This document shows, in pieces, positions 25,839-34,789 of a stretch of DNA of 64,000 nt (position 1 is its first letter; every line of letters begins with the position of its first letter). The translations under genes were made by a program, and so were the position numbers. Source of the DNA: Gaetbulibacter sp. 4G1 (GTDB taxonomy: Bacteria > Bacteroidota > Bacteroidia > Flavobacteriales > Flavobacteriaceae); assembly GCF_002741945.1 (NCBI RefSeq), contig NZ_MDVN01000012.1, positions 1 to 64,000 on the forward strand, given 5' to 3'. A model generated the notes under the pieces. That model saw only the letters and a list, made by a program, of their open reading frames with translations. It was not told the origin of the DNA and searched no databases.

Positions 25839-26366
25839 TTATTTAGTAACTGGTACAGAAACTCTAGTAGTTCCCCATCCTAAATTCATAGCATCTTTGC
25901 TAAATGCAATAGAAAATGCTTCTAACGAATCTCCAGAACTAACAGGTGCATAAACTCTAACTACATCATTAGCTTCTTTATATGCGTAAGCTCCCCAAAC
26001 ATTAACATCTTTATTTAGAATGATTGTCCATTCTTTTTCTCCAGGAATTGTAAAAAGAGAATATTCACCAGCACTTACAGACTTGCCTCCAATTTTCATG
26101 TCATTATATAAAGTAATAGTTGCAGCTTCATTAGCACCAGTTCTCCATACTTTTCCATTAGGAGCTAAACTGCTAAGAGCTCTTCCTTTAAGTTGAGGTC
26201 TACTATATATAACCTTAGCAATAGCTGGACTATTTCTAGAAGTTTTGTATATAGCTGCGTCCATAGGACTTTTATCAAGTTTGCTAAATTTTTGAGCATT
26301 TACATTAGTTGTTAAAAGCATAACAAATGCAAAAGCAATGGTTGTAATAATTGTTGATTTTTTCAT
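25839..26366 (-). CDS. DUF2911 domain-containing exported protein
   Basis: The 175-aa protein has a signal peptide (MKKSTIITTIAFAFVMLLTTNVNA). The mature domain shows the DUF2911 signature: SPAIAKVIYSRPQLKGR, GKVWRTGANEAATITL, AGEYSLFTIPGEKEWTIILN and a C-terminal WGTTRVSVPV. The family is widespread in Bacteroidota, periplasmic, beta-rich, and has no established function. The gene stands alone, with the shared terminator downstream and a long leader upstream. Confidence 0.9.
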   Translation of the reverse strand: MKKSTIITTIAFAFVMLLTTNVNAQKFSKLDKSPMDAAIYKTSRNSPAIAKVIYSRPQLKGRALSSLAPNGKVWRTGANEAATITLYNDMKIGGKSVSAGEYSLFTIPGEKEWTIILNKDVNVWGAYAYKEANDVVRVYAPVSSGDSLEAFSIAFSKDAMNLGWGTTRVSVPVTK

Positions 26367-26627
26367 AATGATTTATTAAGTTTTATTAATCGCTTAAAGG
26401 TAAATGGATATTGTCTTAAAATTTTTATAAAACTAGCTTTGGTATGTTAAAGTTTACATTTTACAAGAAAATCTTGATGATTTGTAATTGTTTAATTTCA
26501 TATATATGTAAATAAGTTAAAAATAATTATAAATTGTAACCAATAAGTTGTTTGTTGTTTTAATAATGAAACTATAATAGCATTTTTGTGTCATTAATTA
26601 GAATATAAAAGATTAAAGATAAAGATT

Positions 26628-28292
26628 ATGTGTGGAATTGTATGTGCGTTCGATTTAAAACAAAAAGCTGAAGATTTAAGACCTCAAATATTAGAAATGT
26701 CTAAAACCATCCGTCATAGAGGACCAGATTGGAGTGGTATTTATAGCAATGATAAAGCTATCTTAGCACATGAGCGTTTAGCAATTGTAGATCCAGCTTC
26801 TGGGAAGCAACCTTTGTTTAGTGAAGATAAAAAGTTAATACTTGCTGCTAATGGTGAAATTTATAACCATAGAGAATTACGTAAGCAGTTTGAAGGTAAA
26901 TATAAGTTTCAAACAGAAAGCGATTGTGAAGTGATTTTAGCATTGTATAAAGAAAAAGGAGTTGATTTTATAGATGAAATAAATGGCATTTTTGGCTTTG
27001 CTATTTATGATGCTGAAAAAGATGAATACTTTGTGGCAAGAGACCACATGGGAATTATTCCATTATATATTGGTTGGGATCAAAACGGAACATTTTATGT
27101 AGCTTCAGAATTAAAAGCCTTAGAAGGTGTATGTACTAAGATTGAGTTGTTTCCTCCAGGACATTATATGAGTAGTAAAGATGGTGAGTTTGTTAAATGG
27201 TATAATAGAGAGTGGACAGAGTATGAAGCAGTTAAAGATAATGAAACAAGTATTAAAGAAATAAAAGAGGCTTTAGAAGCTGCAGTGCACAGACAATTAA
27301 TGAGCGATGTGCCATACGGTGTTTTATTATCAGGAGGATTGGATTCGTCTGTTACATCAGCTATAGCAAAAAAATATGCAGAGAAAAGAATAGAATCAGA
27401 TGATAAACAGGCGGCATGGTGGCCACAATTGCATTCATTTTCTGTAGGCTTGGAAGGATCGCCAGATTTGGCAGCAGCTCAAAAAGTAGCAAATCATATA
27501 GGAACAGTTCATCACGAAATAAAATTCACTATTCAAGAAGGTTTAGATGCTATAAGAGATGTAATCTATAACTTGGAAACATACGATATTACAACTATTA
27601 GAGCTTCAACGCCTATGTATTTAATGGCACGTGTTATTAAATCTATGGGGATTAAAATGGTATTGTCAGGAGAAGGTGCTGACGAATTATTTGGTGGATA
27701 TTTATATTTTCATAAAGCGCCAAATGCGCAAGAGTTTCATGAAGAAACTGTTCGAAAATTAAGCAAATTACATATGTACGATTGCTTGCGTGCAAACAAG
27801 AGTCTAGCAGCTTGGGGAATTGAAGGACGTGTGCCGTTTTTAGATAAAGAATTTATGGATGTAGCTATGCGAATCAACCCTCAAGACAAAATGATTAATG
27901 GAGAGCGTATGGAAAAATGGGTAGTTCGTAAAGCGTTTGAAGACATGTTACCAGAGAGCGTTGCCTGGAGGCAAAAAGAACAATTTAGTGATGGCGTTGG
28001 CTATAGCTGGATTGATACTCTTAAAGATGTTGTTGAAGAGGCTGTAAGCGATGAGCAAATTAAAAATGCACATTTTAGATTTCCAATTCAGACACCGCAA
28101 AACAAAGAGGAGTTTTATTACCGTTCAATTTTCGAAGAGCATTTTCCTAGCGATGCGGCAGCTTTATGTGTGCCACAAGAGCCAAGTGTAGCTTGTAGTA
28201 CCAAAATAGCTCTAGAATGGGATGAAGCTTTTAAAAACATGAACGACCCATCTGGTAGAGCGGTTGCAAAGGTACACGATGATGCTTATTAA
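26628..28292 (+). CDS. asnB: Asparagine synthase B (glutamine-hydrolysing)
   Basis: The 554-aa enzyme makes asparagine from aspartate, ATP and glutamine. The N-terminal Cys2 (MCGIVCAFD) is the glutaminase nucleophile, with RHRGPDWSG and ANGEIYNH supporting the class II amidotransferase domain (about 1-190). The synthetase domain carries the SGGLDSS PP-loop near residue 235 and LSGEGADELFGGY. Length and motifs match E. coli AsnB closely. It is preceded by a 260-base AT-rich region and followed by a terminator. Confidence 0.96.
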   Translation: MCGIVCAFDLKQKAEDLRPQILEMSKTIRHRGPDWSGIYSNDKAILAHERLAIVDPASGKQPLFSEDKKLILAANGEIYNHRELRKQFEGKYKFQTESDCEVILALYKEKGVDFIDEINGIFGFAIYDAEKDEYFVARDHMGIIPLYIGWDQNGTFYVASELKALEGVCTKIELFPPGHYMSSKDGEFVKWYNREWTEYEAVKDNETSIKEIKEALEAAVHRQLMSDVPYGVLLSGGLDSSVTSAIAKKYAEKRIESDDKQAAWWPQLHSFSVGLEGSPDLAAAQKVANHIGTVHHEIKFTIQEGLDAIRDVIYNLETYDITTIRASTPMYLMARVIKSMGIKMVLSGEGADELFGGYLYFHKAPNAQEFHEETVRKLSKLHMYDCLRANKSLAAWGIEGRVPFLDKEFMDVAMRINPQDKMINGERMEKWVVRKAFEDMLPESVAWRQKEQFSDGVGYSWIDTLKDVVEEAVSDEQIKNAHFRFPIQTPQNKEEFYYRSIFEEHFPSDAAALCVPQEPSVACSTKIALEWDEAFKNMNDPSGRAVAKVHDDAY

Positions 28293-28321
28293 AAGCATAT
28301 AAGTGAATATTTGAGTTAGTC

Positions 28322-28352
28322 GAGACCAGCATTTTTTGTTGGTCTTTTTTTT
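28322..28352 (+). terminator. Intrinsic terminator after asnB
   Basis: AGACCAGC pairs with GTTGGTCT (one G-T pair) around a short T-rich loop and is followed by eight Ts. Confidence 0.8.
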
Positions 28353-28372
28353 ATAAACACTATATTTATAAA

Positions 28373-29389
28373 GTGAATTTAAAATTAAAAATACGGCCAC
28401 ACCAGCTTCAGTTAAAACACCCGTTTACAACATCAAGATATACAGTTAATATTCAAAAAACAGCTATTGTCTCTATATCTGATGGCACCTATGTGGGCTA
28501 CGGAGAAGCAACTACTAATCCTTATTATGAAAGTACTATAGAAAAAATTGAAAAGTCTATTAGTATAGTTAAAATAATTGTTGAAAGAGGATTTGGTTTA
28601 GATCCTAGAAAACTTTGGAAGCAATTAGAACCACACTTAAAAGATGATTATTTTACATTATGTGCAATTGATTGTGCCTATTGGGATTTATTTGCGAAAC
28701 AAAATAATAAACCCTTACGAAGTTTCTGGAGTAAGTTAAATGATAATACACCACTGACAAATTATACTATAGGTATTGATAGTATTTCAAAAATGAAGGC
28801 TAAAATAATTGAAACACCTTGGCCAATTTATAAAATTAAACTTGGCACTTCTGAAGACGTAAAAATTATTAAAGCATTGCGAAATGTTACAGATGCAATT
28901 TTTAGAATTGATGCGAATTGCGCTTGGACCATAGAAGAAACTTTATATAATGCTAAAGAACTAAAGTTATTAGGCGTTGAGTTTATAGAACAGCCATTAA
29001 AAGCGAATAATTGGGAAGACATGAAAGTGCTTAAAAGTAAAAGTGTTTTACCTATTGTTGCAGACGAAAGCTGTCAAAGACTTGAAGATGTAAAACTATG
29101 CATTGAATCATTTCATGGAATCAACATTAAGCTAATGAAATGTGGAGGTATAACACCAGCTTTAGAAATGATAAAAAAAGCAAAAGAGAATAATTTACTG
29201 ATTATGGCAGGATGTATGACAGAGTCTACAATTGGTATTTCTAACCTGGTACAATTAGCACCCCTTTTAGATTATATTGATGCAGATGGTGCTATATTAT
29301 TAAAAAAAGATATTGCAAAAGGCGTTAGTTTTGATAATGGAAGAATCATATTTTCTAATGAAAATGGATCGGGAACTTCTTTGGTTTAA
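28373..29389 (+). CDS. Dipeptide epimerase (enolase superfamily, L-Ala-D/L-Glu epimerase type)
   Basis: The 338-aa protein starts at GTG 28373. The frame has no better upstream start and the N-terminal KIRPHQLQLKHPFTTSRY is typical of this group. The catalytic Lys pair lies in YKIKLG (KxK) near residue 160, metal ligands lie in FRIDANCAW, IEQPL and VADES, and the second catalytic Lys lies in IKLMKCGG. Together they mark the muconate-lactonising subgroup that epimerises dipeptides, such as those released in murein recycling. Exact specificity (Ala-Glu or another pair) cannot be read from the sequence. Confidence 0.88.
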   Translation: MNLKLKIRPHQLQLKHPFTTSRYTVNIQKTAIVSISDGTYVGYGEATTNPYYESTIEKIEKSISIVKIIVERGFGLDPRKLWKQLEPHLKDDYFTLCAIDCAYWDLFAKQNNKPLRSFWSKLNDNTPLTNYTIGIDSISKMKAKIIETPWPIYKIKLGTSEDVKIIKALRNVTDAIFRIDANCAWTIEETLYNAKELKLLGVEFIEQPLKANNWEDMKVLKSKSVLPIVADESCQRLEDVKLCIESFHGINIKLMKCGGITPALEMIKKAKENNLLIMAGCMTESTIGISNLVQLAPLLDYIDADGAILLKKDIAKGVSFDNGRIIFSNENGSGTSLV

Positions 29390-29616
29390 TTTAACAAAAT
29401 TAGCTGCTTTTTTTAACTAATTTTAAAAATCTTAAACTATAAAATAAAGCGTTAGAGCTTTGTTCTCTAAAAAGTAAAAATTAATCACCAAAAAAACAGC
29501 TGAAATCAATTTTAAGGCTATTTTAAGACGATTTAAGCCGCTTTCAAGTAATTAACAAATGTTGATAATTTTATTTATGAGCAGATAAAATGCTTCCTAA
29601 AGGAGTGAAAATTTCG

Positions 29617-29624
29617 TATATTTG
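29617..29624 (+). promoter_or_regulatory. Candidate -7 promoter box of gyrB
   Basis: TATATTTG matches the Bacteroidota consensus TAnnTTTG. No strong -33 TTG is seen at the expected spacing. A start near 29631 would make the leader begin directly with the hairpin at 29634. Confidence 0.5.
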
Positions 29625-29633
29625 TTTGTATTC

Positions 29634-29661
29634 AAAAGGATGCTATGTGGCATCTTTTTTT
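29634..29661 (+). terminator. Terminator-like hairpin in the gyrB leader
   Basis: AAAAGGATGC (29634-29643) pairs with GCATCTTTTT (29650-29659), with one G-T pair and a 6-base loop. The 3' arm forms the start of a run of seven Ts. It lies between the -7 box and the gyrB ATG (29703), so it may be an attenuator or an mRNA-stabilising 5' stem. Confidence 0.55.
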
Positions 29662-29699
29662 GCATAATATAATCAAGAAAAAGATCATAAATAATATAA

Positions 29700-31652
<1,953 letters not shown>

Positions 31653-31678
31653 ATAGCCATAAAAGTTAATCTTAATTT

Positions 31679-31713
31679 AACCCTGATATTTAGTATGTCA
31701 GGGTTATTTTTTT
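31679..31713 (+). terminator. Intrinsic terminator after gyrB
   Basis: AACCCTGA (31679-31686) pairs with TCAGGGTT (31698-31705), followed by a T-rich tail to 31713. Confidence 0.88.
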
Positions 31714-31755
31714 GTTAATAATACCGATTAAGTGTAAATTTTTATCGATTAAATG

Positions 31756-31784
31756 TTGTTTTTTGAAATATTTTATTACATTTG
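31756..31784 (+). promoter_or_regulatory. Candidate promoter of the DUF6588-like gene
   Basis: TTG at 31756-31758 and TACATTTG at 31777-31784 are separated by 18 bases, close to the Bacteroidota -33/-7 arrangement. It is 20 bases upstream of the chosen start at 31805. Confidence 0.55.
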
Positions 31785-31804
31785 TTATAACCAAATTTAT
31801 TAAA

Positions 31805-32815
31805 ATGAAAAAGATAACCCTATTTATGTTGCTATGTTTGGCAACTCAATTTTCAAAAGCTCAAGAGTTAGAAAGTATTCTATTAGCTGCTAGAGAAGAT
31901 GCAAACAAATTAACTAAAGCATACATTAGTCCAGCTATGACTGGTTTAATATATGGAATGAATAGTGGTTGGTATCATACAGCTAAGGTTCATAAAAAAC
32001 TTGGGTTTGATATCACTATTGGCTTTAATGCATCTGTAGTCCCTGGTAAAGATGAGGTATTCAATTTCGCAAATTTAGGATTAACTAATATTACGTCTAC
32101 ATCCGCTACTAGCCCAACCGTGGCTGGATCTGGATCTGGAGCTATGATGCTTGTAGGAACAGAAGTTCAAGGACAAGCTGTAACCGCTTCATTTGAAATG
32201 CCTTCTGGTATTCAAGGAGATTTGCCATTAAGTGCAATTCCTACACCTGCAATTCAAGTTGGTTTAGGGTTACCTTATAAATTTGATGTAATGCTAAGAT
32301 TGGTTCCAGAAGTTGGAAGTGATGATGTAAAAGGAAAATTATTTGGAGTTGGACTTAAAAAAGAAATTACAAGCATTTTTGGGCCATTAGATAAGTTGCC
32401 TTTACATGTATCTATATTGGCTGCTTATACTACAATGGATGTTAATTATGTTATAGATACAAATGTGATTCCAGGTAATAACCAGCATGCTGAGTTTAAA
32501 TTGAATTCTATTACTGCACAAGCCATAGCTTCTTTAAATTTTCCTATTATCAATGTTTATGGAGGTATAGGTTATAGCGGTGGTAATTCAGATTTGAAAA
32601 TGTTAGGTACTTATGATTTGCAATATACCCCTGTTGCTTCTGGACCAACAATTACAGAAACTGTTACAGATCCTATTAATTTGGATTTTAAAGCAAGTGG
32701 GTTTAAGGCAACTCTTGGTGCTAGATTGAGCCTAGGTTTCTTTAAAATATTTGGAGATTATACCATTCAAGAATACAATACACTATCTGCAGGAATTGCA
32801 TTTAGTTTCAGATAA
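31805..32815 (+). CDS. Exported DUF6588-like beta-barrel protein
   Basis: The frame extends to 31712, but ATG 31805 is the real start. It gives a clean signal peptide (MKKITLFMLLCLATQFSKAQ), and the upstream part covers the promoter and previous terminator. The 336-aa protein has an alternating beta pattern and ends in FSFR, consistent with an outer-membrane beta-barrel. An early segment, AYISPAMTGLIYGMNSGW, matches my memory of the DUF6588 family of Bacteroidota. Function is unknown. It is flanked by strong terminators, so it is monocistronic. Confidence 0.75.
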   Translation: MKKITLFMLLCLATQFSKAQELESILLAAREDANKLTKAYISPAMTGLIYGMNSGWYHTAKVHKKLGFDITIGFNASVVPGKDEVFNFANLGLTNITSTSATSPTVAGSGSGAMMLVGTEVQGQAVTASFEMPSGIQGDLPLSAIPTPAIQVGLGLPYKFDVMLRLVPEVGSDDVKGKLFGVGLKKEITSIFGPLDKLPLHVSILAAYTTMDVNYVIDTNVIPGNNQHAEFKLNSITAQAIASLNFPIINVYGGIGYSGGNSDLKMLGTYDLQYTPVASGPTITETVTDPINLDFKASGFKATLGARLSLGFFKIFGDYTIQEYNTLSAGIAFSFR

Positions 32816-32850
32816 TATTGTTTTAATTTTAGTTTTAGTTAGTTGAATTT

Positions 32851-32880
32851 AAAGTGCAGGATTTAATCTTGCACTTTTTT
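32851..32880 (+). terminator. Intrinsic terminator after the DUF6588-like gene
   Basis: AAAGTGCAGG pairs with CTTGCACTTT (one G-T pair) around a 7-base loop, ending in a run of six Ts. Confidence 0.85.
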
Positions 32881-33024
32881 CATTTAAAGCATTTTAATTC
32901 ATACTTTTGCTAACCAAAATTTATAGTTGTAAAACAAACAAAAGTCATGTTTTAAGTAAATAAAAAGCGTGAATTTTGATTAGAATTTATTACTTATCAC
33001 AAATCATTTAAAAAAAATAAACTT

Positions 33025-33951
33025 ATGAAAGTTACAGTAGTTGGAGCAGGAGCAGTAGGTGCTAGTTGTGCAGAGTATATTGCTATTAAAAATTTCGCTT
33101 CAGAAGTTGTTTTGTTAGACATTAAAGAAGGTTATGCCGAAGGTAAAGCTATGGATTTAATGCAGTGCGCATCTTTAAACGGATTTGACACTAAAATTAC
33201 AGGTATTACAAATGATTATAGCAAAACGGCAGGTAGTGATATTTGTGTAATTACTTCAGGAATTCCACGCAAGCCAGGAATGACTCGTGAGGAATTAATT
33301 GGTATTAATGCTGGTATTGTAAAATCGGTATCATCAAGTTTAATTGAGCATTCTCCAAATACCATTATAATTGTTGTGAGTAATCCAATGGATACCATGA
33401 CTTATTTAGTTCATAAAACTACAAATTTAGCAAAAAACAGAATTATTGGAATGGGAGGCGCTTTAGATTCTGCCCGTTTTAAATACAGATTAGCTGAAGC
33501 TTTAGACGCTCCAATTAGTGACATAGATGGTATGGTAATTGGCGGACATAGTGATAAAGGTATGGTGCCATTAACATCGCAAGCTGCAAGGAATAGTGTA
33601 AAAGTATCTGAGTTTTTAAGTGAAGATCGATTAAATCAAGTAAAGGAAGATACTAAGGTTGGTGGAGCTACACTTACTAAATTATTAGGTACTTCTGCTT
33701 GGTATGCACCAGGAGCAGCAGTTTCAGGGTTAGTACAAGCTATTGCTTGCGACCAAAAGAAAATGTTTCCATGTTCAACATTATTAGAAGGCGAATATGG
33801 TTTAAATGATTTATGTATTGGTGTACCAGTAATATTAGGTAGAAACGGTATCGAGAAAATAGTTGACGTTCCGTTGAGTGATGCTGAAAAAACACATATG
33901 CAAGAAAGCGCAGAAGGGGTTAAGAAAACTAACGGACTACTTGAGTTGTAA
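33025..33951 (+). CDS. mdh: Malate dehydrogenase
   Basis: The 308-aa protein is an LDH-like malate dehydrogenase of the TCA cycle, oxidising malate to oxaloacetate with NAD. The Rossmann motif is VVGAGAVGASCAEYI, the substrate-binding loop is GIPRKPGMTREELI with the expected Arg residues, and the catalytic His lies in IGGHSDKGMVP. VSNPMDTMTYL is also typical. A possible TACTTTTG -7 box at 32902-32909 would give a leader of about 110 bases. A strong terminator follows. Confidence 0.95.
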   Translation: MKVTVVGAGAVGASCAEYIAIKNFASEVVLLDIKEGYAEGKAMDLMQCASLNGFDTKITGITNDYSKTAGSDICVITSGIPRKPGMTREELIGINAGIVKSVSSSLIEHSPNTIIIVVSNPMDTMTYLVHKTTNLAKNRIIGMGGALDSARFKYRLAEALDAPISDIDGMVIGGHSDKGMVPLTSQAARNSVKVSEFLSEDRLNQVKEDTKVGGATLTKLLGTSAWYAPGAAVSGLVQAIACDQKKMFPCSTLLEGEYGLNDLCIGVPVILGRNGIEKIVDVPLSDAEKTHMQESAEGVKKTNGLLEL

Positions 33952-33980
33952 GATTCAATAATACAAAATAGATTTTTATT

Positions 33981-34012
33981 ATAAAGACTGTAGAAATACA
34001 GTCTTTATTTTT
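33981..34012 (+). terminator. Intrinsic terminator after mdh
   Basis: A perfect 12-base stem, ATAAAGACTGTA (33981-33992) and TACAGTCTTTAT (33997-34008) with a GAAA loop, is followed by a T-run. The T-run merges directly into the -7 box of the next gene. Confidence 0.9.
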
Positions 34013-34020
34013 TATATTTG
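34013..34020 (+). promoter_or_regulatory. Candidate -7 box immediately before the SecD-head-like gene
   Basis: TATATTTG lies only four bases before the ATG at 34025. If used, transcription would begin at or next to the start codon, giving a leaderless mRNA. No -33 TTG is visible because the mdh terminator occupies that position. Confidence 0.4.
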
Positions 34021-34024
34021 GCGC

Positions 34025-34636
34025 ATGAAAGCAAAATGGTACATAAGTACTTTAATTATTATTCTTTCCCTATTTGGTGTTGTTTGTCAGCAGCAAATTG
34101 CCGTACCAAATCAAGAAATTGTTTTACAGTTTACCAATACTTCTATAACATCAGAAGACACCCAAAAGACTATTGCTATTGTGAAAAAACAATTGCAAGA
34201 CATAGGTGTTAGTAACATAGAAGTAAATGAAACAGAAAACGGAAAACTAACAATTACCTATTATAGCGATGCCGATGTCGCGAGTATTAAGGAAATTTTT
34301 TCAAAGGAAAAAATAGGACTAGTTTCTGCTTTTAAAAACCAGGACGAAGAACCTTCAAAACTTCCTTTTGATGAAAACACAATCTCTTACAACCTTGATG
34401 TCTATGAAATTCAAAATGGAAGTGATACGGAATGGGATTTAAATGGTATTTCTGTTGTCAAGCTAAAACCTGAAAGTAATAGGCTTGCCAAACCTAATAC
34501 ACATGCCTTTTTTAATACTTTAGAAATTAATGAAAGCATTGTAAAAGTTACTTATAAAACATATTATAATATTGCAATAGCAATAGATAAAACTTCACGC
34601 AAAATACCTGAGGTCAGAGCAGGACCATTAGTTTAG
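34025..34636 (+). CDS. Exported protein with SecD-head-like region, upstream of secDF
   Basis: The 203-aa protein has an N-terminal signal or anchor (TLIIILSLFGVVCQQ; the Cys could be a lipobox). Residues about 40-95 (TIAIVKKQLQDIGVSNIEV, then GKLTITYYSDADVASIKEIF) follow the pattern of the SecD P1 head, where SecDF here has VLRKRIDEFGVTSPNIQR and ILVELPGVKDVERATGLL. This similarity is by eye. It lies 153 bases upstream of secDF on the same strand. If real, it would be a periplasmic relative of the SecD head, perhaps an accessory to export. Otherwise it is an uncharacterised exported protein. Confidence 0.7.
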   Translation: MKAKWYISTLIIILSLFGVVCQQQIAVPNQEIVLQFTNTSITSEDTQKTIAIVKKQLQDIGVSNIEVNETENGKLTITYYSDADVASIKEIFSKEKIGLVSAFKNQDEEPSKLPFDENTISYNLDVYEIQNGSDTEWDLNGISVVKLKPESNRLAKPNTHAFFNTLEINESIVKVTYKTYYNIAIAIDKTSRKIPEVRAGPLV

Positions 34637-34746
34637 TCAATTCAAGTAAGTTAGCTTTTATCATCAACCTGTGCTGAACTTATATCAGTATCAAAAAGCT
34701 ATAAAAATTTTTAACCATAAAAATAGTCAAATCATGCAGTAAATTT

Positions 34747-34754
34747 TATATTTG
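34747..34754 (+). promoter_or_regulatory. Candidate -7 box of secDF
   Basis: TATATTTG followed by CAC matches the Bacteroidota -7 consensus and lies 35 bases upstream of the secDF ATG. A -33 TTG is not clear. Confidence 0.45.
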
Positions 34755-34789
34755 CACGCTTTTAAAAAATTTGACACAAAAAACACAAA

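Noticed and set aside
34018-34212. 64-codon ORF overlapping the SecD-head-like gene
   Set aside because: It is in another frame of a gene with a good signal peptide and family-like sequence, and it has a Cys/Tyr-rich composition typical of a shadow frame.
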